Below, piece after piece: positions 1-11,686 of a stretch of 64,000 nucleotides of DNA (its first letter is position 1; every line of letters begins with the position of its first letter). The position numbers and the translations under genes are program-made. Where the stretch lies: positions 16,368,001-16,432,000 of the forward strand of contig NC_083603.1 in NCBI RefSeq assembly GCF_029168945.1, given 5' to 3'. Source of the DNA: Cannabis sativa (lineage: Eukaryota; Streptophyta; Magnoliopsida; Rosales; Cannabaceae). The notes below the pieces were generated by a model. It worked only from the letters and a program-made list of their open reading frames with translations, was not told the DNA's origin and did no database searches.

Positions 1-392
1 CAAATATAGTTGCATTTTGCCCATACACTCTAAGTTCACCTTTCCTATAAGAAATTATTTTCTTACTTGTATCATTTTTTGATGAACGTCTAACTCCATC
101 CCCACGAGTAGGGCCACGGGTGTTCTTCTTTGATTCTGTCCATAATTACAATATAATTTGTGATATAACTATATTTATGTATATATTATCTTAATTAAGT
201 CATGCATGTATGAACGGTTGTACCTAACAATTCTTGAATTTCATCATCAGATGGTGTTGTTGAATCTTCATTTGGAGAACAAGGCACAGGAGGTGGAGAT
301 TTTGTAGATGTTGAATCATTATTATGTGTCTTCTTTGGACCAAATGACCTTGTACGACTTAATGGTAGATCACGTGACTTCTTATTTGACAT
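1..392 (-). CDS. CACTA second ORF (plant Ptta/En/Spm transposase-related), 5' part
   Basis: I start it at the minus-strand ATG at 392, giving a Ser/Pro/Thr-rich, basic N-terminus (MSNKKSRDLPLSR...). A GT-AG intron fits at 136-223: the first exon (392 to 224) ends in phase 1 and the next begins at 135, giving a basic segment with the motif NTRGPTRGDG. Gly-rich RGPTRG motifs of this kind are common in plant Ptta/En/Spm-type proteins, the second protein of CACTA elements, which in En/Spm binds the subterminal repeats. It lies just downstream of the transposase on the same strand, the usual CACTA order. It runs off the left edge, so completeness is unknown. Family assignment is from motif and context. 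Confidence 0.5.
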
Positions 393-534
393 GACTGTAA
401 AGCTGAAAAATACCAAATTAATTAGTATTGCATGTAACAAATTTTTATATTGAAAAATTAAAAAAACAAAAAATTGACGCACTTTATACCTAATTAGTTT
501 TATCACTCAATATTACATCTTCAGAATCATCAAG

Positions 535-1252
535 TTACGGTTCTTCTTCTGTATCATCATTGTGATTTATTGGAATATCACTAAATACTCCATCATCACA
601 TTCTATATCTTCGATATCATCCCGAATAAGATTGATATTACTTATTGTTGAATCAAAATTTAAATCAATATTATTCGAAAATTCTTCTTGATATGCTTCA
701 GAACCGATGATAGTGGGATCTTCATCATCATCTTCACCATGATCTGGCTTTGGTGGTATATCCCAAATGTGGCGATGATTCACTTTCTGCACTACTTTCC
801 AATCTTTATTTTTTTTTAATATCATCTAAATAAAAGACTGAACATACTTGATTAGCAAGAACAAATGGTTCATCTTCAAACCATTTTGAGCTAATGTTTA
901 TACTAGTAAAATGATACTCAGTATACATTTTATTCCCATTGGTATTGTACCAAGAACATTTGAACAATACAACTGTATTCCAATAGAGGTAGTGTACTTC
1001 CCAAATTTCATCAATGACGCCGTAAAAATTACACATTTTTCCTTCATATTCTGCTTCAACCAAAACACCATGATTTTGAGTTGTACGTTTTTCATCTCGA
1101 CTTTTTGTATGATATCGAACTCCATTAACCATACAACCATCATATGAACAAACCAACAAATCGAGTTGCACCGCAATTGCATACAAATCTTCTACCGCTT
1201 GACCGAAGTTGTTTCGTTCATTTTTTTTATCTGTGAATATTTCAAATTTCAT
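535..1252 (-). pseudogene. CACTA transposase C-terminus (DUF4216 and acidic tail)
   Basis: From 1252 to 806 the minus-strand frame encodes a DUF4216 domain: NNFGQAVEDLYAIAVQLDLL, YGVIDEIWEVHYLYWNTVVL with FKCSWY, and the terminal ANQVCSVFYLDD. It stops at 806-808 after a lysine run. The tail (KDWKVVQKVNHRHIWDIP, then an Asp/Glu-rich stretch to 535) is in the frame offset by one base and overlaps at 806-825. The shift falls in a homopolymer of nine T (809-817) and could be a real slippage mutation or a sequencing error. The acidic C-terminus matches the family layout. Confidence 0.7.
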
Positions 1253-1492
1253 ATTGTCATTTTATGATGCAAACACAAATTTATGTTATAAGATATTTTA
1301 ATTTATATTTTATACTTACTTTATTTTCAAACCATCTTGAAAATTCATTTTTTTGTACTTGGTCAATGTCGGAAAATCCTTGAGATTGTAAGAATAATCT
1401 ATGTTCTCTGTTTTCATAACAAGTACTATGAAATATTAATTTTATGCTAAAACATAAATATTATAATATTTGGGAAGGAAAAACAAATTAAC
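1253..1492. other. Non-coding gap inside the CACTA transposase gene
   Basis: AT-rich sequence between the DUF4218 and DUF4216 blocks. A short minus-strand peptide around 1320-1440 (ENREHRLFLQSQGFSDIDQV-like) resembles the linker that precedes DUF4216 in relatives, so this is probably an exon flanked by small introns. I cannot fix the splice sites. Confidence 0.35.
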
Positions 1493-2208
1493 TTACGTTA
1501 AGTATGTGTCTAACTCAGGACAATTATTCAAAATGTACCATTGAACTTGGTTTCGTTCCTCTTGAGTTAGTGTGACAAATGATTGTTTGCCAAATGGTCT
1601 TGTAGGCATGTTGAATATAGACAAGGTAGATTCTTTTCTGAAGCCAAGGTTTTCAGAATTACGATCAAGGCGATTAAATCGTGTCTCTATTCCACGAAGA
1701 TACATGGAACAAAAATTTAATGCCTCGGTAATAATGTATCCTTGAGCAATACAACCTTCAGGTCGAGCTTTGTTCTTTACATATTTCTTTAAATGACCTA
1801 ATTCCCTGAAATTTATTATGTTTTCAATGTATAATTTTAAAATATTGTACTCAACAATTATCGAATAATACAAATTTAACTAAAATACACTTTATGATAC
1901 CTTTCGATTGAATACATCCATCGCATTTGTACTGGACCTCCCAACTTAGCTTCTAATGGCAAATGCACCGCAAGATGAATCATCACATCAAAGAAAGCAG
2001 GAGGAAAAATACTTTCTAATTTACATAAGGTTAGTACAATGCCCTCTTCCAATTCATCTAAGTCTTTCACATTTAATGTCCTCACACATAGTTTTTTAAA
2101 GAACAATGATAACTCAGCAATTGCATCCATCACCTTTTTATTCAAATATGGCCTTAAACCAATAGGTAACAACCTTTGCAGTAAGATATCACAATCATGG
2201 CTTTTCAA
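1493..2208 (-). pseudogene. CACTA transposase DUF4218 region (two segments)
   Basis: The first segment (2208-1876) begins at LKSHDCDILLQRLLPIGLRP and runs through ELSLFFKKLC, IFPPAFFDVMIHLAVHLPLE and MRWMYSIERYHK, the hallmark motifs of DUF4218. The second (1873-1493) continues with RELGHLKKYVKNKARPEG and IAQGYIITEALNFCSMYL and ends near ERNQVQWYILNNCPELD. An AT-rich stretch of about 70 bases (about 1807-1875) between the conserved blocks looks like an intron, with MERYH-type sequence before it and RELGHLKKYV after. This part is the best preserved of the gene. Confidence 0.75.
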
Positions 2209-2215
2209 CCCAAAT

Positions 2216-3002
2216 TATTTTCCATCTTTCATGTTAACATTTCGAGAAATATTTCCTGCATATCCATCAGGAAATTTTACAAATTTTATGAACGTACAAA
2301 ATTCTTGTCGTTCCTTTGCCGATAGTGTATAACATGCTACTGGTTTCAACCATTTATTCCCTTTCTTTTTCATGTGTAGGTTTGCTTAGAATATTTAAGT
2401 CTTGTAAATCAAGTCTTGCCTTTTCGCATCCTTAGACTTCCCATCGATACTAAATATTGTACCGACCACACTCTCACATATATTTTTTTCAGTATGCATC
2501 ACATCCAAATTATGTCTTAGTTTTAACTTAGGCCGTATTCTAACTCCCACAAAATACTTTTTCGCCTCCAGTTTGTTTTGTTTTCATAAGATGCATCCTT
2601 CATTTGTTGCTTATCTTCCTTAATGATCTTATCATTTTTCCCTGGCCTACATTTCCATAAACCTTTTACTTTGTCCAAGATTTCATCTCCTGTTAAAATT
2701 CTTGGAGCCGAACGTCTTTCAATTGTGCCATCGTACTCTTTATCCTTGCGCCATTGGTGGTTCAGACTCAAATATCGACGATGACCCATGAAACATGTTT
2801 TTCCTCTTACTCGAAATGAAGATGTGTCTTCCTCACAAACAGGACAAGCCTTATACCCTTGAGTGCTATACCTGCATACGGTACCATATGCCGGAAAATC
2901 ATTAATCGTCCATAATACCGCAAAGACGCATTGTAAAATATTCTTGGTCAACAATATCAAAAGTACGCACCCCATTTTCCCATAATACCTTGAGCTCATC
3001 AA
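2216..3002 (-). pseudogene. CACTA transposase core, Transposase_21 continuation
   Basis: Continuation of the core after the frame change. The frame open to 2523 contains TINDFPAYGTVCRYSTQGYK, the CPVC knuckle and MGHRRYLSLNHQWR, all standard in plant CACTA transposases. After it closes, further conserved pieces can still be read on the minus strand in other frames to about 2360: HNLDVMHTEKNICESVVGT and a GKSKDAK segment. From about 2340 to 2216 there is a stretch like the linker to DUF4218, ended by an in-frame TAA. So the region is recognisable but coding-dead. Confidence 0.7.
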
Positions 3003-4179
3003 TTAGAGGTCGTAAAAAGACATCTATGTCTTTGCCCTGAGCACTGGGTCCTGGAATTAGTAATGCCATCATTACGAATTCTCGTTTCATACATTTCCAT
3101 GGAGGCATGTTATATGGCATTAGCAACACTGGCCACATACTATGTGCGTTTGATAAATCACCGAATGGATTGAATCCATCTGTTGCAAATCCCAACCTAA
3201 CATTTCTAGTTTCTTTTGCAAAATTAGGATATTGTCGATCGAAATCCTTCCAGACTTCTGCATCAGCTGGGTGTCTAAGTTCACCATCAGTATCAACACG
3301 TTCTTCCTTATGCCACCTCATATCAGTTGATGTATGGCGAGACATAAAAAGTCGTTGTAGACGTGGAGTTATGGGAAAATATTGCATCTTTTTGTATGGG
3401 ATCTTCTTGCCTTTAGTTCCTTGAAATTTGTATCGTTCATGATCACATACAGGACATCTTTCAGCATTTTCATTCTCTTTCCAAAATAAAGCACAATTGT
3501 CCTTACATACATGAATGGTTTCATATCTTAAACCAAGATCACGCAACATCTTCTTAGCCTCGTAATATGACCGTGGAATCTTATTGTCTTTGGGAAATGT
3601 TTTCCAAAGTAAGTCCAACAACAGATCAAATGATTTGTTACTCCAATCACACATCACTTTAATGTGCATTAGATTAACAATAAATGTTAAGCTCGAGAAT
3701 ACTGTGCATCCGGGGTACAACTCCTTTTCAGCTTCAGCAAATAAGTTAGGTAATGAATTCCTTGCATTGTTGTCGCCATTTGAATCTCCAAGGTTCACAA
3801 ACTCACTATTTCTATGAGATTGATTAGCTAAATCCTCTAATGCTGGTATCATATCGTCATCATCTTCATCATCACTATCATATAATGTGTTGTCTTCCTC
3901 AACGATTGATTCTGCATTCTCTTCATCCTCGTGTATTTCTGTGATATCTTCCCAGTGGAACTCCCATAAAACATATTTTGTATAAAATCCTCTTACAAAT
4001 ATATGGCGCTCAATCGTCTCCAAGTCATAATAGTATAAGTTCATACATGAAACACATGGACATCGAATCTTATTTTCATCATTCAAGTGAAAGGATGATA
4101 ATTTGAGAAAATTTTTAAGTCCATTGAAAAACTCCTCCGATAATCTATCCTTTTGGAAAATCCAGTTCTTATCTATCAT
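2902..4179 (-). pseudogene. CACTA transposase N-terminal segment (Transpos_assoc + start of Transposase_21)
   Basis: Open for 425 codons from the ATG at 4179. Residues about 1-80 carry the Transpos_assoc-type region with paired cysteines (IRCPCVSCMN) and the RGFYTKY motif. An acidic linker at about 85-115 (EDEENAES..., DSDDEDDDD) follows. From about 170 comes the Transposase_21 region with PKDNKIPRSYYEAKKML, a zinc-knuckle-like CPVCDHERY, the MRWHKEERVDTDGELRHPAD segment and the GFATDGFNPFGDLSNAHSMW motif that is highly typical of plant CACTA transposases. The frame ends shortly after DQEYFTMR, where a small insertion diverts it from the continuation in the next frame. Upstream (right) is AT-rich DNA without an obvious promoter. 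Confidence 0.8.
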
Positions 4180-4483
4180 TTTTTATTTTATCTTCCGATA
4201 AACACGATGAATTGTACTACAAGAAAAAATATTTAATATTAATAATTTTGATAAATACTATATTGTATTTGAAAAAATATATAAAATAATATAATAATAA
4301 ATAATATGATTTTTTTGTTTGGGTTGCTCTGGTAGTTTATATGTGAATTTTTGTTACAATTTAGGTTGTTCAATTACTATGAGGGTTTCTATGTGAAATT
4401 ATGTGAAGATACAAAAAAAATTATTTTCAAGTGTAAAAGTAAAAAAATCCTATCAAATATTCTTTAGTTATTAATAATTATAG

Positions 4484-4650
4484 GTGCCGTTTGGTAACAC
4501 TTTTTTAATCACTTTTCTGTTTTTAAAATTAGAAAAGTCAAAATATTTTTCAAAAACATATTCTATAAAACTGTTTTTACTTTTCAATATTTTTAATTGA
4601 AAATTAAAATTTTAAAAACAAAAAAGTCACTTTTACTATTTTTTTATTGG
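4484..4650 (+). repeat. Truncated MITE-like element (same family as 24514-24997)
   Basis: Begins with GTGCCGTTTGGTAACA, the same terminal sequence as the element at 24514. The next roughly 160 bases match the right half of that element read in reverse, including the CTGTTTTTAAAATT and AAACTGTTTTTAC blocks. No matching right terminus is visible, so this copy is truncated. Confidence 0.6.
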
Positions 4651-5002
4651 CACAACTAAAGTGACGATCTAATATTTCTTATTTATTGTTGAAGTGTATA
4701 AATAAATTCATATTTATATTTATAATTGATAATTTATGGTTTATATATAGTTTCAACTCAAAAATAAGTGCTACACAACTAAGTATAAAGAATATAATAC
4801 TAATTTTTGTTTCAGATATATATACTTAATTGCTACTATTTTTGAAAATTAAAAGTTATGATACTTTAATTTTTTTAGTAATTAATTACATTTGTCATTT
4901 AAAAATAAAACATATTATATTTTTTAAAAATAATGTCACTCAATTTATTTTTTGTTAAAAAAATATTTTTTAAAATAGATTACATTTAATTAATTTTGGT
5001 AG

Positions 5003-5004
5003 GC

Positions 5005-5046
<42 letters not shown>
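5003..5046. repeat. (TAA)n microsatellite
   Basis: About 13 tandem TAA units, interrupted once near the end by a C. Confidence 0.9.
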
Positions 5047-5099
5047 TAAAAAAGAGTATATACAGCTGCAAATATACGCAATATCAAAGAGCAGCTGTA

Positions 5100-5334
5100 T
5101 CAACCCTAAACTGCTCGATCGACATTTCCCTTTGTTCGACTTCGCCGAAGAACGGCAGCTCTCAGTCTAAAATCGATCTCAGTATCAACCCTAAAATCGA
5201 TCTCAGTCTCTCCCTCTCGTTCTGCTCTGTTCGATCCCTCTCGTTCTGCTCTGTTCGACTTCGGCGAAGAACGGCACCTCAGGCAGTGCTCGTTCTGCTC
5301 TGTTCGACTTCGGCGAAGAACGACAGCACGAAAT
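5100..5334 (+). repeat. Locally duplicated GC-richer leader with three CTTCGSCGAAG hairpin units
   Basis: A unit with TGTTCGACTTCGGCGAAGAA occurs three times (hairpin cores at 5140-5150, 5259-5269 and 5308-5318). CTCGTTCTGCTCTGTTCGA also recurs, and TAAAATCGATCTCAGT occurs twice. Each core is an 11-base inverted repeat with one central base. The block lies directly upstream of the TCP11-like exons and could be the 5' UTR of the captured gene after local duplication. Confidence 0.7.
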
Positions 5335-5622
5335 ATGGAGAGTTCAAGAGATTTGGCGGTGGGGACAGTGGCTGTGGGTGCATCGTGTTGCTAAGTCTGT
5401 CTCTCATCAACGTGAGATTGAGAGGCGGAGAATGAGGGATCAGTTGGAAGATCGGCTACAAAGAGTAATAATTTGTTCTACTGTCAATCTATATCTGCAT
5501 TTTATTTGTTGATACTGTGTTGCTTGTGTTATATGCATATTTTCTAAAAGTTCTCTTTCTATGATTATCAGGCAAGGAGACAAAGAGCCGAGTATTTAAG
5601 GCAGAGAGGAAGGCTTCATAAC
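5335..5622 (+). pseudogene. Captured fragment of a TCP11 (T-complex protein 11)-like gene, two exons
   Basis: One frame over about 5383-5464 reads RVAKSVSHQREIERRRMRDQ then LEDRLQR. A perfect GT-AG intron (5465-5571, phase 0) joins it to 5572-5622, ARRQRAEYLRQRGRLHN. This Arg/Glu-rich coiled-coil matches my memory of the N-terminal region of plant TCP11-domain proteins. The fragment runs into non-coding sequence after 5622, and the upstream ATG at 5335 opens a different, short frame, so no full protein is made. The preserved intron indicates capture of genomic DNA, not a cDNA. Its position between CACTA transposase and CACTA terminus suggests transduplication. The gene identity comes from recall and needs a search. 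Confidence 0.55.
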
Positions 5623-6363
5623 ATTTTTTTCCCTTTTTCTTTTACTCTAACATGATCTTTTGATCTTTCTCTTTAATTATATAAACTATATAACCTTGTT
5701 GATCTGTGGCTCTGACTTCTTTTTTCTTTCTTTCATCCAGATTGTATTGGATTCAGACGACTCATTATTTGGAGGGTTTAATAGGCTTAATCACGAAGCT
5801 GAATACTTCTCCTCTGTAAGAATATTATATTTCCATCATCCTTTTGAGTTTTATTGAGATATATTTTTAGTATCTTGATTGATGAAAAATTTCCAAGGTT
5901 CATGATGATTGTTAATTGTTTATTGAGGCATGTTTTATTTAAATATATGATTCAAATTTTAATATGATTCAGATTTTAATATTTATTTTTATCTCTGTTC
6001 ATGTTATTTCTAATTTAGAAGATTGTAAATTCATTAGCCCAACAAAGAACAACTATACAGATTCGAAAACGAAGATAATTAATCCAAGTCAATTCTATAT
6101 TTCCTAGTTGATTTCAATGCATATTGTTTTAGTGAAATAGTATAGAAATTTATTCAAACCTGTTTGTGTGTACTGACTCCTTGTATCCTTTTTGAAATTC
6201 TTTGAAACACCTCACCAATTGAAACACCTGAAGGGATTTTTTCATTAACAATCTAATCAATGCAAGATTATAATGTCAATCATGATATATATCAAATATC
6301 ATTTAGCTCATACCTTAACAACTATGGCACTGAATTGCTCTTTAGATTTGTTGAGACTGTTGA
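5623..6363. other. Unassigned sequence left of the gypsy insertion
   Basis: AT-rich. A possible exon at 5742-5816, between a polypyrimidine-AG and a GTAAG, reads IVLDSDDSLFGGFNRLNHEA on the plus strand. It may belong to the captured gene, but I do not recognise it. The rest shows nothing I can assign. Confidence 0.35.
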
Positions 6364-8380
6364 TGTAACGCCCTGTCCAACAGGGACGCCATGTGTGTGC
6401 ACTTTATTTAAAATACCGATACTTATATAAGATGTAATTATACTAAAAGTGTGGGTAATTAAATTTTTGATAGTTAAAACTCAACCTTTAAACTGTTTAA
6501 CAAAAGATAAGTAACATGAATTATGGGGTCCCCCTTGTTTTCAAAATATTTACAAACTGATTTCAAAGTATTTTACAACATAAGCTTTATATTTTCCAAA
6601 ATACAATCAAAATAGAGCATCCTGTAAACTGGGCTGCCTACGGCTGGTATGTACATTGCTGCTGCGACCACAAACTCATGGTTGCTCGACTTTAGCCTTT
6701 CCTTTACCTGCACCATAAAGCACCAGTGAGTCACAGAGACTCAGCAAGAAAGTGATCAAAACAATAATTGAAAGAAAAAATGATTATCAACTTAATCTCA
6801 TGCCATTATGCTTACTCACTATTTGATAATAATAAGCATTCCATTAAACATCTCACATTCCTGGTACTTAATAAAGTACCACTTTTTACCACTCGTTACA
6901 TACGAGCTGAATATGTCACTATCGTTGCCCGATAAAGCAAACGATAAGTAAGAAACCTAACCGCGATTTCAGGAGTAATTACTCATAACGGTAATAACCG
7001 TTTCCAACCCTAGGTAATAACCTAGGCTTAATAAGCTTTAATCAACATCATAATAATAATTAAGGCCACCTCCATTCATTCATCGATTTTTAACCACACA
7101 CGGTGCTTACCACTTTTCTTACCTTAATTCAGGAGTCAAGAATATGGCCGACCTGGGTGGAAAAACAAGCTAGGCAATCCCGGTCCTATGTCACGACAAT
7201 TGAAACATAATAAATACCTTAACTTAATATTCCGGATTAAAACCCTAATTTAAAATCGATTAGACTTAGGCCTCACCACCTATATAATAATTTAAATAAC
7301 TCAAAATTATTCAAAGGCAGGTACTAGGTTCAACCCCGAGCTAAACACGGTTCAGAGAAAAACCCGAGAAATTTTCCCTGCTGTAACCGGTCGACCGGTT
7401 CTGATACAGCAGAACCAACCGGTCGACCGCTGTCGTCGTACCGTAAAATTTCTGGTTTTTCTCCCCCAGCTCGAACCAAAACCATAACAGACCTAACTTG
7501 CACTTCCAGAACAGTTCAATACCACTATTCCAACTTATCTCATGCATCATTTAATCATAATTCAATCATGTACTCAAAATCATATATCCAAATGAAAATG
7601 AAGCTTCATTCAATCCAAAACAAACTGAACAGCCCTTACTTCTAATCAATTCAAACTCAACAAGCTTAGGAAACAACCTAAAAACTTATTTTAATCCCAA
7701 TTAATCTCACAGCCCCAAAAATACCTAAGTCCCTAACAAAAATTCACTCAAAACCACTAGAAATCAAGAAGGAAAATAGCAAGAACTTACTTTAAAGATT
7801 AGGACAGTAGTTAGGGTTGATCTTAGATTGAAGAATCAACTCAAACTCAGAGAAGAAATGTGAAGAAATTTCCCTTTGCTGGCTGGTGCTCTCTTGCACG
7901 AGAAGGAGAGGAAGAGGTGGACATTTGAGGTTACTTACTCATTAAGTATATATGTCATACCCTTAAAAGAAAAGTCAACTTTCATTAATCCTTAAAACAA
8001 ATAAATTTTCAGCTTATTATCAACTAAAGGAGAATTAAATCAAACCTTTAAAATGACCATAATACCCCTCCTTAACTAAACTTAAACCATTTAAAATCCA
8101 GGGGCATTTTTGGCAATTTCACTAATTCCCCAATCCGACATTCTAATAAAATTCTAACTTAATCCGGGATATTCTCAAAATAATTCTTTCATTTAATGTC
8201 GTGACATTGCTAACCACATAGCTAAATTTCCACAATTACCGGGCCCAAAATAACGTATTTCATTAATTAATTGCTCAACAATTACCTAAGTAAGATCATA
8301 ATCCTACTTCATTTCCCAAGTAATTACATATTTAATAAAATATGTCCATTTAAATATTATTTATTTTCTGGGATATTACA
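6364..8380 (-). repeat. Gypsy 1, 3' LTR (left copy)
   Basis: 2017 bp, TGTAACGCCCTGTCCAACAG at the left edge and GGGATATTACA at the right. It contains a 16-bp perfect palindrome AACCGGTCGACCGGTT (7385-7400) and a second CGGTCGACCG (7420-7429) in otherwise AT-rich sequence. Confidence 0.92.
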
Positions 8381-8382
8381 AC

Positions 8383-8395
8383 TATCCCCCACTTA
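8383..8395 (-). other. Gypsy 1 polypurine tract
   Basis: On the minus strand this reads AAGTGGGGGATAG two bases before the 3' LTR, the expected plus-strand primer site. Confidence 0.7.
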
Positions 8396-8416
8396 TAGGA
8401 ATTTCGTCCTCGAAAT

Positions 8417-11400
8417 TTACCTGAAAAGCTCGGGATACAACTCCCGCATCTGCGACTCTAATTCCCAAGTCGCTTCTTCAACTTTGCTGTTCCGCCACAA
8501 CACTTTGACTAGTGGAATAGTCTTGTTTCGCAACACCTTTTCTTTCCTGTCTAAGATTTGTACTGGTTGTTCTTCATACGACAGGTCGGTTTGAAGCTCA
8601 ATGTCTTCATAACTTAAGATATGAGTTGTATCAGATACATATTTCCGAAGCATCGAGACATGAAACACGTTATGAACCCCAGATAAAGCAGGAGGTAGAG
8701 CCAACCGATAAGCTACCTGGCCTACTTTCTCAAGAATCTCAAATGGACCAATAAATCTGGGACTCAACTTTCCTTTCTTCCCGAACCTTCGAATTCCCTT
8801 CATTGGGGACACCCGAAGAAAAACAAAATCCCCAACTTGGAATTCAACATCTCTACGCTTTGGATCTGCGTAGCTTTTCTGTCTACTTTGGGAAGCAAGC
8901 ATACGAGCTCGAATCTTTTCAATAGCCTCGCTCGTTCTTTGGACAGCTTCAGGTCCAAGATACCTACATTCACCAGCCTCATCCCAATGAATAGGTGATC
9001 GACATTTCCTTCCATAAAGCATCTCATACGGAGCCATACCAATGGTACTCTGATAACTATTGTTATAAGAAAACTCAATCAGAGGTAGGTACTTGTTCCA
9101 AGAACCTTCAAAGTCCATTACACATGCCCTCAACATATCCTCAAGTATTTGGATAGTCCTTTCAGATTGACCATCGGTTTGAGGATGAAAAGCTGTACTG
9201 AATTTCAACTTAGTACCCATTGCTTGCTGTAAACTTTCCCAGAATTTGGATGTAAATTTTGGATCTCTATCGGAAACTATCGACTTTGGGGCACCATGAA
9301 GTCGAACTATCTCCTTGATATACAAATCAACATATTGATCCACTGTATACGTTGTCCTCACCGGGAGAAAGTGAGCAGACTTCGTATATCGATCCACTAT
9401 CACCCAAATAGAATCATAATACCCTACTGTTCTGGGCAATCCTACCACAAAATCCATGGTGATGTCTTCCCATATCCATTCAGGAATCTTTAGAGGTTGA
9501 AGCAAACCTGCCGGCCTTTGGTGTTCTGCTTTAATTTGTTGACAAGTTAAGCATTTTGACACATATTCAACAATATCCCTCTTCATACCCGGCCACCAGT
9601 ATAAAGCTTTCACATCATGATACATCTTGGTTGTTCCCGGGTGTAAGGAGTACGGTGTAGTATAAGATTCATCAAGAATCTCTTGTCTGATTTCTTTATC
9701 AACCGGTACACAGATTCTGTTTTTGTATCGCAACAACCCATCAGATAAGCACGAAAAGTCTCTTGCGAATCCAGCCTCTAACTTCTCCTTATGTCCCTGT
9801 AGCTCAAGGTCACCTTGTTGGGCTACTCTAATTCTTTCCAATAGGTTAGATTGAATGGTGATATTAGCGAGTTTTCCAATTACAAATTCAATTCCCGCTC
9901 TCGTCATATCCTCAGCCAACTTTGCTGAGATTTCCTTTAGTTCACAAACTTGCCCTGGTCCTTTCCGACTTAGAGCATCCGCTACAACATTTGCTTTACC
10001 AGGGTGGTAGAGAATCTCGCAGTCATAATCTTTGACCAGTTCTAACCATTGTCGTTGCCTCATATTTAAATCCTTCTGAGTGAAAAAGTATTTGAGGCTT
10101 TTGTGATCTGTATAAATTTCACACTTCTCACCGTATAGATAGTGACGCCAAACTTTTAGTGCAAAGACAACCGCTACTAATTCAATATCATGGGTAGGAT
10201 ATCGTTGTTCATACTCCTTCAATTGCCTGGATGCATAAGCAATCACTTTCCCTGACTGCATAAGAACACAACCTAACCCTTGTTTGGATGCATCACAATA
10301 AATCACAAACTTTTCATCACCTTTTGGTAAGGTTAGCACAGGAGCGGTAATCAACCTTTGCTTCAATTCCTGGAAACTACCTTCACACTTGTCAGTCCAA
10401 ACAAACTTACAATTCTTTCGGGTCAACTCAGTTAAAGGCGTAGAAATCTTTGCAAAGCCCTCAACAAATCTCCGGTAATACCCTGCTAACCCCAGGAAAC
10501 TTCTAACTTCAGTTGCTGACTTAGGTCGAGGCCAGTCACGCACTGCTTCAACCTTTACCGGATCCACTAAAATACCATCTTTACTCACCACATGCCCCAA
10601 GAAACTCACCTGAGGTAACCAGAATTCACATTTCTTAAACTTGGCATACAACTTATGCTCCCTGAGACGTTGTAATACCATTCGAAGATGTCTTTCGTGA
10701 GTCTCTTCCGAGTCTGAATAAATTAGAATATCATCGATAAAGACAATAACAAAATCATCTAGAAAATCTTTGAACACTCGGTTCATCAAGTCCATAAATG
10801 CTGCCGGGGCATTTGTTAATCCGAAGGACATTACCAGGAATTCATAATGACCATACCGGGTCCGAAAAGCTGTCTTGGGAATATCCTCCTCTCGAATCCT
10901 CAGTTGGTGATAACCAGATCGAAGATCAATCTTAGAAAAGACAGTTTTACCCTGCAACTGATCAAATAAATCATCTATTCTTGGCAGAGGGTACTTGTTC
11001 TTCACTGTTAATTTGTTTAACTCCCGATAATCTATACACATTCGTAATGTTCCATCTTTCTTTTTCACAAACAAAACTGGTGCACCCCAAGGTGAAGTAC
11101 TAGGTCTAGTAAATTTTAAATCCATCATCCCCTGTAATTGAACTTTTAACTCTTTCAGCTCTGCAGGTGCCATCCTGTAGGGAGCTTTCGATACAGGCTC
11201 AGCTCCTGGTATTAAATCAATCTCAAAATCAATTTCACGTTTTGGTGGCAACCCTGGTAACTCTTCTGGGAACACATTCAGAAATTCTTGAACTACTGGG
11301 ACATGCTCCGGTCCCGCTAGTGGTTCCCTGGAAATATCCACAACACTTGCCAAGAAACCAATGCACCCCTCACACAGCAAATCCTTTGCCTTAAGGGATG

Positions 11401-11686
11401 AAATTAAGGGAATCTGAGATCCTTGCATCTTACCCACAAATACAAAAGGGTCCTCGCCCTCAGGCTGAAAAGTCACCATCTTTCTTTTACAATCAATGGT
11501 GGCGTTGTATTTAGCAAGCCAATCCCTCCCCAAAATAACATCAAAATCCTTCAGATTTAATTCTATCAGATCAACTGATAACTCTCTTCCTTCCACAAAC
11601 ACTGGAAGGGATCGAACCCACCTGCTGGAGATAACCAACTCCCCAAGAGGGCAACAAGGTTCCAAAACCTCTAGAAAGCACATCAC
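8417..11686 (-). CDS. pol: Gypsy 1 Pol: protease (part), reverse transcriptase, RNase H, integrase, chromodomain
   Basis: Open for 1089 codons. The N-terminal part (about 10-110) holds the second half of the aspartic protease ([10 protein letters not shown]). RT spans about 190-370 with [11 protein letters not shown], the catalytic [11 protein letters not shown] and FIDDIL. RNase H (about 430-560) has [16 protein letters not shown] and YTDHKSL. Integrase has the HHCC finger (HPGT...[11 protein letters not shown], about 650-690) and the D,D-35-E core ([27 protein letters not shown]). The end ([12 protein letters not shown] then [14 protein letters not shown]) is the chromodomain-type tail of Tekay/Del chromoviruses. 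All catalytic motifs appear intact. The true product is a Gag-Pol fusion; the two frames overlap at 11571-11686, so the first methionine here is not a real start. Confidence 0.9.
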   Translation of the reverse strand: MMCFLEVLEPCCPLGELVISSRWVRSLPVFVEGRELSVDLIELNLKDFDVILGRDWLAKYNATIDCKRKMVTFQPEGEDPFVFVGKMQGSQIPLISSLKAKDLLCEGCIGFLASVVDISREPLAGPEHVPVVQEFLNVFPEELPGLPPKREIDFEIDLIPGAEPVSKAPYRMAPAELKELKVQLQGMMDLKFTRPSTSPWGAPVLFVKKKDGTLRMCIDYRELNKLTVKNKYPLPRIDDLFDQLQGKTVFSKIDLRSGYHQLRIREEDIPKTAFRTRYGHYEFLVMSFGLTNAPAAFMDLMNRVFKDFLDDFVIVFIDDILIYSDSEETHERHLRMVLQRLREHKLYAKFKKCEFWLPQVSFLGHVVSKDGILVDPVKVEAVRDWPRPKSATEVRSFLGLAGYYRRFVEGFAKISTPLTELTRKNCKFVWTDKCEGSFQELKQRLITAPVLTLPKGDEKFVIYCDASKQGLGCVLMQSGKVIAYASRQLKEYEQRYPTHDIELVAVVFALKVWRHYLYGEKCEIYTDHKSLKYFFTQKDLNMRQRQWLELVKDYDCEILYHPGKANVVADALSRKGPGQVCELKEISAKLAEDMTRAGIEFVIGKLANITIQSNLLERIRVAQQGDLELQGHKEKLEAGFARDFSCLSDGLLRYKNRICVPVDKEIRQEILDESYTTPYSLHPGTTKMYHDVKALYWWPGMKRDIVEYVSKCLTCQQIKAEHQRPAGLLQPLKIPEWIWEDITMDFVVGLPRTVGYYDSIWVIVDRYTKSAHFLPVRTTYTVDQYVDLYIKEIVRLHGAPKSIVSDRDPKFTSKFWESLQQAMGTKLKFSTAFHPQTDGQSERTIQILEDMLRACVMDFEGSWNKYLPLIEFSYNNSYQSTIGMAPYEMLYGRKCRSPIHWDEAGECRYLGPEAVQRTSEAIEKIRARMLASQSRQKSYADPKRRDVEFQVGDFVFLRVSPMKGIRRFGKKGKLSPRFIGPFEILEKVGQVAYRLALPPALSGVHNVFHVSMLRKYVSDTTHILSYEDIELQTDLSYEEQPVQILDRKEKVLRNKTIPLVKVLWRNSKVEEATWELESQMRELYPELFR

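Larger units (their letters stand above)
535..4179 (-). pseudogene. CACTA transposase (TNPD-like), broken by frameshifts
   Basis: Minus-strand gene with the domain order of plant CACTA transposases: Transpos_assoc-like N-terminus, Transposase_21 core, DUF4218, DUF4216. The reading frame is broken several times. A short insertion of about 4 bases near 2922-2925 shifts the core. The frame is lost again near 2523. A TAA stop lies at about 2216 just before DUF4218. One extra base in the T run at 809-817 separates the DUF4216 region from its acidic tail. Some breaks could be unrecognised introns, but the poly-T shift and the 4-base insertion look like true lesions. A working transposase would cut at the CACTA ends; this copy should be inactive. 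The segments are listed separately. Confidence 0.75.
4180..5099. other. AT-rich leader region of the CACTA element
   Basis: No convincing coding sequence. It contains a truncated MITE-like copy (4484-4650) and a (TAA)n microsatellite (5003-5046). A CACTA-like TACTACAAGAAAAAA at 4215 is noted but not accepted as an element end. Confidence 0.5.

Noticed and set aside
4215..4230. TACTACAAGAAAAAA as the left end of a separate Pack-CACTA ending at 18092
   Set aside because: The first base is T, not C. The three bases outside (TTG) do not match AGG at 18093, and no GTAGCAAA subterminal repeats follow it. It remains possible but unsupported.
11571..11686. Programmed ribosomal frameshift between gag and pol of gypsy 1
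   Set aside because: The related gypsy 2 keeps gag and pol in one frame here, and the shift lies inside the protease fold, not at a gag end. A one-base mutation is simpler.
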